Shown piece by piece: positions 45,520 to 54,038 of a stretch of 64,000 nt of DNA (positions within the stretch are counted from its first letter, which is position 1; every line of letters starts with the position of its first letter). This DNA is from Actinomycetes bacterium (GTDB lineage: Bacteria > Actinomycetota > Actinomycetes > Mycobacteriales > Mycobacteriaceae). The DNA lies in contig JAEXZY010000051.1 of NCBI GenBank assembly GCA_023404955.1, forward strand, positions 1-64,000. The letters run 5' to 3'. A program made the translations under genes and the position numbers. Under the pieces are notes generated by a model, which saw only the letters and a program-made list of their open reading frames with translations, was not told the origin of the DNA and did not search any database.

Positions 45520-46569
45520 TCGGCCCGTGATCGGTGGCAGGTCGGCCAGCGTCACAATGCCCGGCCGTGCTGCCACGACCGCGGGCACGGCGTTGGTCAC
45601 TGGTAGTGCGGTGTAGATCATGCCCAGACCCATGAAACCTGGCTCAGTCCAGTCTTTCGGCGGCAGGCAGTGCACGACGGTCCGCATGTTGGGCAGCCCG
45701 AATACCTGCACGACGTGACCGTGCTCGAGTGGCTTCGGGGGTGTGACGTGGCTGCCCATGATCCAGTTGAAACCGACGCTGACCACGTTGCGCTCGCCCA
45801 CCCAGCCGCGGTGGTACCCCATCACCCCGCCGACGGTGCCCGCGGGGATCGTCATGAAGCCGAGGTCGCTGTCCCCGGTGGCGGCGGTGAACGTCACGTC
45901 GAAGGTCATCCGGTCCAGCGTCGCGCCGATCGCGTCCGCCATCATCGCCGCCGACTCGGCGAACACCTCGCTCTCGCGGCGCACGCTCTCGGCGAGGCCG
46001 GGCGTGTCGGGATCTTGCGAGAAGCCCATCGCGGTCTGCGTGCCTGCGGATTCGTAGGTCGAGCAGTCCACCGACTCGGTGATCCGGATTTCGTCGACCC
46101 GCTCGCACGCGCCGCTGAGAACCATGCCGACGAGATTCGACATCCCCGGATGGGCGCCGCTGCCGAAGATCGTGGAATTCCCCGTCGCGCAGGCTTTTCG
46201 GATACGGTCGAGATCTTCGGGTGACTGCTTTCCGCCGGTGATCCAGGCGGCCGAGGAGCAGACGTTGACGCCGGACTCGAGCAGCCGGACCAGCTCGTCG
46301 ACGCTCGGCCACAGCGGGTTGTAGCAGCAGGCATCGGGACGCAGCGCGACGAGTTTCTCGATGTCGTCGGTCGCAGCGATCCCGGTCGGTTCGGGCCAGC
46401 CGGCCAGCTCGGCGGCGTCGACGCCGACCTTGTCCGCCCCGTGGGCGTAGACGCCGACGAGTTCCATGTCATCGCGCCCGATGATCGCGTGCAGGGACCG
46501 GCGGCCGATGTTCCCGGTGGTCCACTGGATGACCCGAAGCGGCTTGTCCAGTGACGTGACGCGTGGCAT
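45508..46569 (-). CDS. DapB-like NAD(P)-dependent dehydrogenase (diaminopentanoate/amine dehydrogenase type)
   Basis: 353 residues. VIQWTTGNIGRRSLHAI (about residues 13-29) is the Rossmann start of this family, and GSGAHPGMSN is a conserved internal motif. Actinobacterial members are often called dihydrodipicolinate reductase-like; one characterised branch is 2,4-diaminopentanoate dehydrogenase. The true substrate here is unknown. A leaderless -10 box precedes the ATG, back to back with that of the SDR gene. Confidence 0.82.
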   Translation of the reverse strand: MPRVTSLDKPLRVIQWTTGNIGRRSLHAIIGRDDMELVGVYAHGADKVGVDAAELAGWPEPTGIAATDDIEKLVALRPDACCYNPLWPSVDELVRLLESGVNVCSSAAWITGGKQSPEDLDRIRKACATGNSTIFGSGAHPGMSNLVGMVLSGACERVDEIRITESVDCSTYESAGTQTAMGFSQDPDTPGLAESVRRESEVFAESAAMMADAIGATLDRMTFDVTFTAATGDSDLGFMTIPAGTVGGVMGYHRGWVGERNVVSVGFNWIMGSHVTPPKPLEHGHVVQVFGLPNMRTVVHCLPPKDWTEPGFMGLGMIYTALPVTNAVPAVVAARPGIVTLADLPPITGRVSR

Positions 46570-46575
46570 GGCGTC

Positions 46576-46594
46576 AACCTACCGCCTCTAGTCT
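46576..46594. promoter_or_regulatory. Back-to-back leaderless promoters
   Basis: TAGGTT on the minus strand (46581-46576) lies 6 nt before the DapB-like ATG, and TAGTCT on the plus strand (46589-46594) lies 6 nt before the SDR ATG. Start codons are 31 bp apart, so polymerases on the two promoters would exclude each other. Confidence 0.55.
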
Positions 46595-46600
46595 GACCGT

Positions 46601-47407
46601 ATGGGTGAGTCGACGCGGGTGGCCGTGGTGACGGGCGCCAGCAGGGGAGCCGGGCGCGGCATCGCGGCGGCGCTGGCGAGTCACGGCTGGCGGGTGTACG
46701 GGACAGGCCGCGGCATCGATCCCGCGCCGGGCTGGGGCATCGGGGTGCAGGTGGATCACCGAGACGACGACGCCGTCGGTGAGTTCTTCGGCCGGCTGGC
46801 ACGCGAGGAGGGTCGGCTGGACCTCCTGGTCAACAACGCCGCCGCGATCTCCGACGATCTGGTGGGCCCGGAACCGTTCTGGCGCAGGCCTCGTGCCCTG
46901 GCCGACGTGCTAGACGTCGGGTTGCGGTCCTCCTACGTCGCCGCCTGGTACGCCGCCCCGTTGCTGGTCGAGCAGTCCCGCGGGCTCATCGCGTTCACGT
47001 CGTCACCGGGGTCGGTGTGCTACATGCACGGCCCCGCGTACGGCGCGCAGAAGGCGGGCACGGACAAGATGGCCGCCGACATGGCGGTCGATTTTCGCGG
47101 TACCGGGGTGGCGACGGTGTCGATCTGGATGGGAATACTGCTCACCGAACGCATGCGCGGCGTCTTCGACGGCCCCGATGCGCTCGCGGCGTTCGCCCCG
47201 CACGCCGAAACACCCGAATTCACGGGCCATCTCATCGACGCGATGTTCCGCGACCCCGAACTCGCTGCGCGCAGCGGACACACCGTGATCGGCGCGGAGC
47301 TGGCACGCGAGTACGGAATCGCCGACGAGGGCGGTCGCATCCCGCCGTCGCACCGGGACATGCTGGGCGCGCCCCGCGAACCCAGCTCGGTCATCGTCAG
47401 GGGCTGA
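46601..47407 (+). CDS. Short-chain dehydrogenase/reductase (DHRS1-like)
   Basis: 268 residues. TGASRGAGRGIA (about residues 11-22) binds NAD(P), NNAAA is the structural motif, and the catalytic Tyr and Lys are in YGAQKAG. The family resembles DHRS1 and related carbonyl reductases. It converges on the acyl-CoA dehydrogenase gene with an 11-bp overlap. With the flanking fadE pair it may take part in degradation of a lipid or steroid side chain, which is inference. Confidence 0.87.
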   Translation: MGESTRVAVVTGASRGAGRGIAAALASHGWRVYGTGRGIDPAPGWGIGVQVDHRDDDAVGEFFGRLAREEGRLDLLVNNAAAISDDLVGPEPFWRRPRALADVLDVGLRSSYVAAWYAAPLLVEQSRGLIAFTSSPGSVCYMHGPAYGAQKAGTDKMAADMAVDFRGTGVATVSIWMGILLTERMRGVFDGPDALAAFAPHAETPEFTGHLIDAMFRDPELAARSGHTVIGAELAREYGIADEGGRIPPSHRDMLGAPREPSSVIVRG

Positions 47408-48389
47408 TCAACGGCCACAGGCCCTGCGGGCCTGCAGTGAGCGCCATGTCGGTCAGCCGATCATCCCAGTACTTTGTCGAGCCGAACTCCGAACGCCATG
47501 CGAGCGCCGCCCGGGTGACATGGTGCAGGCGGTGCTCGACCGTCGTGCCGATCGCGCCGTGCACCTGATGAGCGTTGCGGACCACCACCGACGTGGCGTG
47601 CCCTGCGCACGAACGTGCTGCGGCCACAAGGAATTCCAGGTGTGGAGCGGTCCAGTCGCTGGCCATGGCGGCCGACAGCGCCGCTTCGGTGGCCGAGCGG
47701 GCCAGCGCCGCCTCGCAGGCGATGTCGGAGACGAGGTGCTGGATGGCTTGGAATTTCGCCAGCGGCCGGCCGAACTGGTGACGCGTCGTCGTGTGTTCCA
47801 CACACGACGCGAGCGCGCTGTCCAGCGCCGCGCAGATCTGCACGGCACGCACGAGCGCTCCCTTGAGGCGGAGGGTGGCGACGACCCCGTCGGTCACCGT
47901 GACGCCGGACAGCGACGCGGTGTCGGCCTCGACGGTGTCGCGGGGCTCGCCGATCATGTTGGCACCGGCGGTGATCGACACGTCCGCGGCATCGACGTCG
48001 GCCACCCGGTAGCCGTCGTCGAGCCGCCAGACCAGCACGATCCGCCGGGCGCTCGACGCCCACGGCACGCCGGTACCGCGGCCCTCATCATCGAGGAGCG
48101 CCACGGTGCGCTGCCGGGAATCGCACGCCAGGCCAGCAGCCTCGAGCAGCCAGCAGGCCAAAAGGTCGTGCTCGGCCAACGGGATTCGGGCGGCATGGCG
48201 CACGGCGGCCGACAGCAGCTCGGCAGCCTCGGGCCATCCCGCGCCGCTGCCGCCGGAGCTCTCCGCGCCGGTGAGCCGCACCAGGCCCAGCGCATCGAGG
48301 CGATCCCAGAGATCGCTGTCCCCGCCGTGTTCGGCGAACACGGCGGCCATCATGTCGGCCAGTGCTGGGTCGACCTCGAGTGCACTCAT
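47397..48389 (-). CDS. Acyl-CoA dehydrogenase, small partner of a FadE pair
   Basis: 330 residues. The C-terminal helical domain is clear (RHQFGRPLAKFQAIQHLVSD, HQVHGAIGTTVEHRLH), while the N-terminal and beta domains are short and divergent. This form usually partners a standard acyl-CoA dehydrogenase as an alpha2-beta2 heterotetramer, as in mycobacterial steroid side-chain enzymes. ATGA coupling to the upstream fadE supports that. Which subunit gives the base cannot be settled from motif alone. Confidence 0.85.
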   Translation of the reverse strand: MSALEVDPALADMMAAVFAEHGGDSDLWDRLDALGLVRLTGAESSGGSGAGWPEAAELLSAAVRHAARIPLAEHDLLACWLLEAAGLACDSRQRTVALLDDEGRGTGVPWASSARRIVLVWRLDDGYRVADVDAADVSITAGANMIGEPRDTVEADTASLSGVTVTDGVVATLRLKGALVRAVQICAALDSALASCVEHTTTRHQFGRPLAKFQAIQHLVSDIACEAALARSATEAALSAAMASDWTAPHLEFLVAAARSCAGHATSVVVRNAHQVHGAIGTTVEHRLHHVTRAALAWRSEFGSTKYWDDRLTDMALTAGPQGLWPLISP

Positions 48390-49525
48390 CGCAGCCCCAA
48401 TCCGCGCGCGATCACACCGCGCAGCACCTCATTGGTCCCCCCGCGGATGGTGAACCCCGGCCGCTGATCGACCGCGGTGTCTGCCAGCGCTGCGAATCGC
48501 GCACCGTGTTCGGTTGCCAGATGGCCGAATTCGGCGATGTCGCCCTCGGTGGTGGTGCCCAGCACCTTCACGACGGCCGCGGGGACGTCCGGGGATTCAC
48601 CGCGCTGGAGCGCGCCGGCCACGGCGGACGACATCTGATGAAGACCGGCGATGCGGCCCACCAGCCTGCCCAGTTCGGCATCACGGGGTATCTCGTTGTC
48701 GCTCATCGCCTGCGCCATCGCGTCGAGCAGCATGAAGGTGGAGAGGACACGTTCGGGTCCGCTGCGCTCGAAGGCCAATTCGGAGGTGACCTGCTGCCAT
48801 CCGGCACCGATCTCGCCGAACACCATGTCGTCGGGGACGAAGGTGTCGTCGAGGATGACCTCGTTGAAGTGGTGGGCGCCGTTCATCGACGTGATGGGCC
48901 GGATCTCCACGTCGGGGCTGCGGAGGTCCACGATGAATTGACTCAATCCGGCGTGCCGGTGCTGCGGATCCACCGGGGCGGTGCGCACCAGCGCGATGAA
49001 GGCGTGGGCCAGATGTGCGCCCGAGGTCCACACTTTCGTGCCGGTGAGCCGCCATCCGCCCTCGACTCGCTCGGCGCGGGTCCGGACGCTGGCCAGGTCC
49101 GAACCGGAATCCGGCTCACTCATTCCGATACCGAAAAAGCATTCGCCGGCAACGATTCTCGGAAGGAAGTGCGCTTTCTGCTTCTCGGTGCCGTATTTGA
49201 GCAGCGACGGCACGATCTGCCGGTCGGCGATCCAGTGTGCGGCCACGGGGGCACCCGCGGCCAGCAGTTCCTCGGTCACGACGAACCGTTCGACGAATGA
49301 GCGTCCCGGCCCGCCGTAGTCGACGGGCACCGTCATGCCGAGCCACCCGCGGGCGGCCAGCGCCGCGGTGAATTCCTCGTCCCAGCCCGACAGCCACACA
49401 TCGACCGACGGGGTGAAGGTGCCGGCGGCGCGCTGCTCGGCGAGGAACCGGCGAACGTCGGCGCGCAGCTCGTCGGCGCTCGCGTCCTCGAGGCTCGACT
49501 GCGGTACCAGGCGGGGGAGCGCCAT
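48386..49525 (-). CDS. Acyl-CoA dehydrogenase, catalytic partner of a FadE pair
   Basis: 379 residues. The N-terminal domain (GWLGMTVPVDYGGPG), the central beta domain with the flavin-binding FFGIGMSEPDSGSDLAS, WTSGAHLAHAF, and the helical C-terminus with a Glu in AFERSG, the usual base position in the steroid-type class, are all present. The last part reads RGGTNEVLRGVIARGLGLR, which is conserved. AGGAGA lies before the ATG. It is translated just before the shorter partner. The substrate may be a sterol side chain or a branched acyl-CoA; there are no ligand-specific cues. Confidence 0.9.
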   Translation of the reverse strand: MALPRLVPQSSLEDASADELRADVRRFLAEQRAAGTFTPSVDVWLSGWDEEFTAALAARGWLGMTVPVDYGGPGRSFVERFVVTEELLAAGAPVAAHWIADRQIVPSLLKYGTEKQKAHFLPRIVAGECFFGIGMSEPDSGSDLASVRTRAERVEGGWRLTGTKVWTSGAHLAHAFIALVRTAPVDPQHRHAGLSQFIVDLRSPDVEIRPITSMNGAHHFNEVILDDTFVPDDMVFGEIGAGWQQVTSELAFERSGPERVLSTFMLLDAMAQAMSDNEIPRDAELGRLVGRIAGLHQMSSAVAGALQRGESPDVPAAVVKVLGTTTEGDIAEFGHLATEHGARFAALADTAVDQRPGFTIRGGTNEVLRGVIARGLGLR

Positions 49526-49552
49526 CAGTCTCCTACGGGTTCGGGGGCGTCG

Positions 49553-50188
49553 TCAGCGCTCTCTGTGGTCTGTGAGGTCTATGTGGTCGACTCGACGCCG
49601 TCGGGAGCTGGTGGCGAGGGCGAATCCGAGGCCGGCGACGAACATCACCGACAGCAGGCCGCCGACATAGTGGTTCATCGGGCCACCCGGGGAGATGAAG
49701 CTGCCGGGAGGTCCGATCACCGTGATGGTTTCGATCAGCTGTTCCACCGTGAACACGGCGGCGAGTACGCCGAGCCACCGCGGCAGCCGGCCCTCGTTGG
49801 CGTGGAGCAGGATGGGGGTCGCCACCAGAATGTTGGCGATGGTCGCCACGGGCAGCCACATGGTGCCGACGTCCTCGATCGCACGCCCCGTGGCGACCGC
49901 GGTCTGGCCGGGGCGCAGCGAGAGACCGCCGGCGAACCACACGGCGACGCACAGTTCGGCGACCAGCAGTGTCGAGCCGAGCGTGAACAGGTGGGCCGGT
50001 GGTCCACTGAGTCGGTCGCGCGCGAAGGCCAGCACGACGGCGAGCGCGAGGGCGGCGAAGGTCAGCAGCAGCGCCTGCATCCGGGTGACGCCAGGGTCGG
50101 CGCCCGGCAGGGCGTGGAGGGCGACGACGGCCGTGGCATACAGCACCGCGAACGCTGCGCCGGCGATCATCGGGGCTCGACCGTTCAT
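49553..50188 (-). CDS. Hypothetical membrane protein
   Basis: 211 residues with about six hydrophobic segments (roughly residues 7-26, 37-56, 67-89, 104-126, 138-156 and 172-192) and a basic C-terminal tail (SSRRRRVDHID). I recognise no family. It is upstream of the fadE pair on the same strand (27 bp), so it may be co-transcribed. TAGCAT lies 8 nt before the ATG. Possible role in transport is speculation. Confidence 0.72.
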   Translation of the reverse strand: MNGRAPMIAGAAFAVLYATAVVALHALPGADPGVTRMQALLLTFAALALAVVLAFARDRLSGPPAHLFTLGSTLLVAELCVAVWFAGGLSLRPGQTAVATGRAIEDVGTMWLPVATIANILVATPILLHANEGRLPRWLGVLAAVFTVEQLIETITVIGPPGSFISPGGPMNHYVGGLLSVMFVAGLGFALATSSRRRRVDHIDLTDHRER

Positions 50189-50284
50189 TGCCGGTCATGC
50201 TATCCCGCTGTCCCCAGAGCCGAGTTCATCCACAGTCGGGGCGGGCTGATGACGCGCATCGCCAGGCTCGTCGGCCGGGGTGCC

Positions 50285-50290
50285 TACCGT
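50285..50290 (+). promoter_or_regulatory. Leaderless -10 box for comEA
   Basis: TACCGT lies 6 nt before the ATG at 50297, which supports that start over the upstream ATG at 50249. Confidence 0.4.
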
Positions 50291-50296
50291 CGCGGT

Positions 50297-51121
50297 ATGT
50301 CGACCGAACAGCCTGCCGAGCGGCTCCGTCGGCGTCTGGGTTCCGATGCCACGCGGGACGACGCGGAGCTCGACGATGACGGCGCCGACGCGGCGCTCTC
50401 GCGGTGGCTGCCCGAGCAGAGCGCGGACCGGGGCCCGGCGTGGCTCGCCCGCGTTCGCGCTGATCCAGGCCGCGCCGGCGTCGTCGCACTGGGCGTCGTC
50501 GGCCTGGTCGCGGTACTGGTCACGGTCGTCAGCCTCATGCGTGATCAGCCTCCGGCGGTGGTGTCGGCCAAGCTCCCGCCGGTCGAGATGGCGGCCTCCG
50601 GCGTCCCCGCCCCCGTCAGCTCGACCGCGGCGCCCGGACCGGTCGTGATCAGCGTCGCCGGATTGGTGCACCGGCCCGGTCTGGTCACGCTGGAGCCCGG
50701 TGCCCGCATCGCCGATGCGATCGACGCCGCGGGTGGCGCGCTCGACGGTGCCGACGTGCTCGGACTGAACATGGCGCGCAAGGTCGCCGACGGGGAACAG
50801 ATCGTGGTGGGCATCGGTGCGGCGCCCGGCCAGCCGGCCGAGATGGGCAGCTCGGTGGTGTCGGACGCGTCGGGGTCGACGAGTACGCCGCCCACGGCCG
50901 GTGCGCCGCCCGGTGCGGGTGCGCAGGCGCCGGTCGACCTGAACACTGCGACCGCCGAGCAGCTCGACGCCCTGCCCGGCGTCGGTCCGGTCACGGCCGC
51001 GGCGATCGTGGCGTGGCGCGACACCCATGGCCGCTTCGGCAGCGTCGATCAGCTCGGTGACGTAGACGGAATCGGTCCGGCCCGGTTGGACAAACTGCGC
51101 CCGCTTGTGAGCGCGGGATGA
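50297..51121 (+). CDS. comEA: ComEA family DNA-binding/uptake protein
   Basis: 274 residues. A cytoplasmic charged N-terminus is followed by one membrane helix (residues 60-80), an SLBB domain (about 100-155, with ISVAGLVHRPG) and a C-terminal helix-hairpin-helix DNA-binding motif (LNTATAEQLDALPGVGPVTA and FGSVDQLGDVDGIGP). It would bind DNA outside the membrane for import through ComEC. Start 50297 has a leaderless -10 box; the in-frame ATG 50249 would add 16 residues. It overlaps comEC by ATGA. Confidence 0.9.
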   Translation: MSTEQPAERLRRRLGSDATRDDAELDDDGADAALSRWLPEQSADRGPAWLARVRADPGRAGVVALGVVGLVAVLVTVVSLMRDQPPAVVSAKLPPVEMAASGVPAPVSSTAAPGPVVISVAGLVHRPGLVTLEPGARIADAIDAAGGALDGADVLGLNMARKVADGEQIVVGIGAAPGQPAEMGSSVVSDASGSTSTPPTAGAPPGAGAQAPVDLNTATAEQLDALPGVGPVTAAAIVAWRDTHGRFGSVDQLGDVDGIGPARLDKLRPLVSAG

Positions 51122-52581
51122 CCGATCTCCGCCTCATTCCCGCCGCGCTGACCGCGTGGGCGGTGACGGCGGCGGGGATCAGCTGGGGGTACGCGGCCGC
51201 GGGCGCTGCCGTCCTGGGCGGTGTCGCCGCGACTGTCGCGACGGGATGCTGGGCGAGCCGGACGCGGACCCGCGGAGGGCGAGGCCCGGTGTTGATCGCC
51301 GCAGCCGCGGTGGCGCTGGTGGGCGGCGGCTTCGCGGTCGCGGTGTGCCTGCGTGTCGACGCAGTGCGGCATCACCCGGTGACGACGTATGTCGGCTCGG
51401 TCGCCGAGGTCGTCATCACGCCCGACGAGACACCCCGCGTGCTCGACGGCGGTCGGACGATGTTTCGGGCGACACTTGCGCGGCTCGACGGCGTCCCGTC
51501 GTCGGGCGCAGTGCTGGTGTTCGCCTCCGGTGCCGACTACGCCGCGATCCCGGCGGGTCGACCCGCGGGCTTCCGCGCCCGGGTGAGCCGCCCGGGCCGC
51601 CAGGACCTGACAGTCGCGGTGCTGTCCGCGACGGGACGGCCCCGCCTCGGTGAGGCGGCGCCGGTGTACCGGCTCGCGCACCGGATCCGAGCCGGATTCG
51701 CCGACGCGGTGCGTCTTGTGTTGCCGGGCGACCAGGCCGCGTTGGTGCCGGCGCTAGTACTCGGGGACACCTCTGCGGTGCCGGCGACGACGGCCAAGGA
51801 CTTCCGGGTCGCCGGGCTGACCCATCTGATGGCCGTGTCCGGTGCGAACATCACCATCGTCTGCGCAGCGATGCTGCTCAGCGCCGTTCTGCTGGGGCCG
51901 CGCGCGGCCGTCGTGCTGGCTGCGGTGACGCTGGCCGGTTTCGTCGTGGTGGTGCAGCCGTCGGCGAGCGTGCTGCGGGCCGCCGTCATGGGTGCGATCA
52001 CGCTGCTGGCCGTGCTCACCCACCGGCGTCGGCAGGCGCTGCCCGCACTGGCCGCCGCGGTCATCGTGCTCATGGTCGCCACGCCGCAGCTCGCGGTGGA
52101 CGTCGGCTTCGCGCTGTCGGTGTCGGCCACCGCGGGTCTGGTCCTGGTCGCACCCGTGTGGTCCCAGCGGCTGACAGGCCGCGGCTGGCCCAAGCCGCTG
52201 GCCGACGCGGTGAGCGTGGCGCTGGCGGCCCAGCTGATCACCGCGCCGCTGGTCGCGGGGGTGTCGGGCTCGGTGAGTCTGGTCGCCGTGATCGCCAATC
52301 TGCTTGTCGCGCCGGTCATTCCGCCGATCACGTTGATCGGGACGGCGGCGGCGGCGCTGTGCCCGATGTGGCCCGCGGGTGCGCAGCTGCTCATCCGGTT
52401 CACTGGTCCAGAGGTGTGGTGGCTGGGCAGTGTGGCCCGCTGGGCGGCCGCGGTGCCGGTGGCGGCGCTACCGGTGCCGTCGGGGTTCGCCGGGGTGGCG
52501 GTCGTCGCGGCAGCCTCGTGCCTCGTCGCGGCGGTGTGGCATTGGGCGCTGTCGGGACGGCGTGACACCATCGTCCGGTGA
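51118..52581 (+). CDS. comEC: ComEC/Rec2 family DNA transport channel
   Basis: 487 residues with many hydrophobic segments: an N-terminal block and a competence domain (GLTHLMAVSGANITIV near 245, then repeated helices). The C-terminal metallo-beta-lactamase domain of longer ComEC proteins is absent. It is the predicted DNA channel of natural uptake, though competence is unproven in mycobacteria. Coupled to comEA and holA by 4-bp overlaps. Confidence 0.9.
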   Translation: MTDLRLIPAALTAWAVTAAGISWGYAAAGAAVLGGVAATVATGCWASRTRTRGGRGPVLIAAAAVALVGGGFAVAVCLRVDAVRHHPVTTYVGSVAEVVITPDETPRVLDGGRTMFRATLARLDGVPSSGAVLVFASGADYAAIPAGRPAGFRARVSRPGRQDLTVAVLSATGRPRLGEAAPVYRLAHRIRAGFADAVRLVLPGDQAALVPALVLGDTSAVPATTAKDFRVAGLTHLMAVSGANITIVCAAMLLSAVLLGPRAAVVLAAVTLAGFVVVVQPSASVLRAAVMGAITLLAVLTHRRRQALPALAAAVIVLMVATPQLAVDVGFALSVSATAGLVLVAPVWSQRLTGRGWPKPLADAVSVALAAQLITAPLVAGVSGSVSLVAVIANLLVAPVIPPITLIGTAAAALCPMWPAGAQLLIRFTGPEVWWLGSVARWAAAVPVAALPVPSGFAGVAVVAAASCLVAAVWHWALSGRRDTIVR

Positions 52582-53531
52582 GCACCGGTCTGCACCTGAT
52601 CCTCGGTGACGAGGAGTTGCTCGTCGAACGCGCTGTCGCAGGGGTTCTGGCCCAGGCGCGTAAGTCGGCGGGTACCGCCGACGTCCCGGTCGACCGCCTG
52701 CGGGCCGGTGAGGTCAGCGTCAGCGAGATCGCAGAACTGCTCAGCCCGTCGTTGTTCGCCGACGAGCGCGTCGTCGTGCTGGAATCGGCCGCCGAGGCGG
52801 GCAAGGAGGCGGTGGCCGTCATCGAAGGTGCTGCCGCCGACCTCCCTGAGGGCACCCTGCTGGTCGTCGTGCACTCCGGCGGCGGGCGGGCCAAGGCGCT
52901 CGCCGATCGGCTGAAGAAGCTCGGCGCCGAGGTGCACCCGTGCGCGCGGATCACCAAGGCTACCGAGCGCGCCGAGTTCGTCCGCAGGGAATTCCGCGCC
53001 CTGCGCACCAAGGTCAGCGACGACACCGTGACCGCGGTGATCGACGCGATCGGCTCCGATCTGCGCGAGCTGGCCTCGGCGTGCTCGCAGTTGGTGGCCG
53101 ACACGGCCGGGGTGGTGGACGCGGCGGCGGTTCGCCGCTATCACTCCGGAAAAGCAGAGGTCAAAGGCTTCGACATCGCGGACAAGGCGGTGGTCGGTGA
53201 TGTGGCGGGCGCGGCGGAGGCGCTGCGCTGGGCGATGATGGCCGGCGAACCGCACGTCGTGCTGGCCGACGCGCTCGCCGAGGCGGTGCACACGATCGCC
53301 AGGGTGGCGCCGCTGTCAGGTGATCCGTACCGGCTGGCCGGAGAGCTAGGCATGCCGCCCTGGCGCGTGCAGAAGGCGCAGAAGCAGGCGCGACGGTGGT
53401 CGCGGGACTCGGTGGCCGAGGCGCTGCGGCTGGTGGCAGCGCTCAACGCCGACGTCAAAGGCGCGGCGGCAGACGCCGACTACGCGTTGGAGAACGCGGT
53501 GCGCTCGGTCGCCTCGCTGGTGAGCGACTGA
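52578..53531 (+). CDS. holA: DNA polymerase III subunit delta
   Basis: 317 residues. A clamp-loader AAA+ subunit without a full Walker motif: GDEELLVERAV near residue 10, a core, and the C-terminal collar helices (AAADADYALENAVRSVAS) that contact gamma/tau subunits. GTG overlaps comEC (GTGA), and the operon order comEA-comEC-holA matches M. tuberculosis. The stop lies in the first of two tandem hairpins. Confidence 0.93.
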   Translation: MSTGLHLILGDEELLVERAVAGVLAQARKSAGTADVPVDRLRAGEVSVSEIAELLSPSLFADERVVVLESAAEAGKEAVAVIEGAAADLPEGTLLVVVHSGGGRAKALADRLKKLGAEVHPCARITKATERAEFVRREFRALRTKVSDDTVTAVIDAIGSDLRELASACSQLVADTAGVVDAAAVRRYHSGKAEVKGFDIADKAVVGDVAGAAEALRWAMMAGEPHVVLADALAEAVHTIARVAPLSGDPYRLAGELGMPPWRVQKAQKQARRWSRDSVAEALRLVAALNADVKGAAADADYALENAVRSVASLVSD

Positions 53532-53569
53532 CGCGGCGCGTCAGATCGTGTACTGACGCGGGGCGTCAG
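53528..53569. repeat. Duplicated hairpin spanning holA and rpsT stops
   Basis: CTGACGC-GGC-GCGTCAG (53528-53544) and CTGACGC-GGG-GCGTCAG (53553-53569) are near-identical 7-bp stems, and the following GATC is shared, giving a 20-bp direct repeat with one mismatch and 25-bp period. The first holds the holA TGA, the second the rpsT TGA. They are likely a bidirectional terminator. Confidence 0.75.
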
Positions 53570-53826
53570 ATCTTGTTGAGCGCCTTGGCCAGCGCCGACT
53601 TACGGTTGGCGGCCTGGTTCTTGTGGATGACGCCCTTGCTGGCGGCCTTGTCGAGCTTGCGGCTGGTCGCGACCAGCAGCTCGCCGGCCTTGTCCTTGTC
53701 GCCGGCCTCGACGGCCTGCCGGAACCCGCGGACCGCCGTGTGAAGCGACGACTTCACCGACTTGTTGCGCAGTCTGCGGCGCTCGTTGGTGCGGTTCCGC
53801 TTCTCCTGCGACTTGATGTTGGCCAC
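53566..53826 (-). CDS. rpsT: 30S ribosomal protein S20
   Basis: 86 residues, the usual length. VANIKSQEKRNRTNERRRLRNKSVKS and the Lys/Ala-rich C-terminus are characteristic; S20 binds 16S rRNA early in assembly. AAGGA lies before the GTG start. It converges on holA with 34 bp between stops. A sigma-A promoter about 75 bp upstream drives it. Confidence 0.96.
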   Translation of the reverse strand: MANIKSQEKRNRTNERRRLRNKSVKSSLHTAVRGFRQAVEAGDKDKAGELLVATSRKLDKAASKGVIHKNQAANRKSALAKALNKI

Positions 53827-53899
53827 GCGTGTAATCCTTCGGCAATCTCGACGGGTTGGGTTGAGTCTGTGGGGCGCCCGCGGGGGGCAGCGACTGTTC

Positions 53900-53929
53900 A
53901 GGTTAGCAGCGAGCGCGTACTTCACCCAA
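53900..53929 (-). promoter_or_regulatory. rpsT promoter
   Basis: On the minus strand, TTGGGT (53929-53924) and TAACCT (53905-53900) are separated by 18 bp. The leader would be about 70 nt. Confidence 0.45.
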
Positions 53930-54038
53930 AACGGAAGCCACTGGCCTGCCGAAACGACGGAAATGCTGCAGCATGGCAAGGTGCGTGTCTGGAGCGCATG
54001 CATCGCGCACGTCTGCGTACGGGAGGAGCACGAGAGCT

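Noticed and set aside
50249..50296. comEA start at ATG 50249
   Set aside because: No ribosome binding site or -10 box lies before it, whereas ATG 50297 has a leaderless -10; kept only as an alternative.
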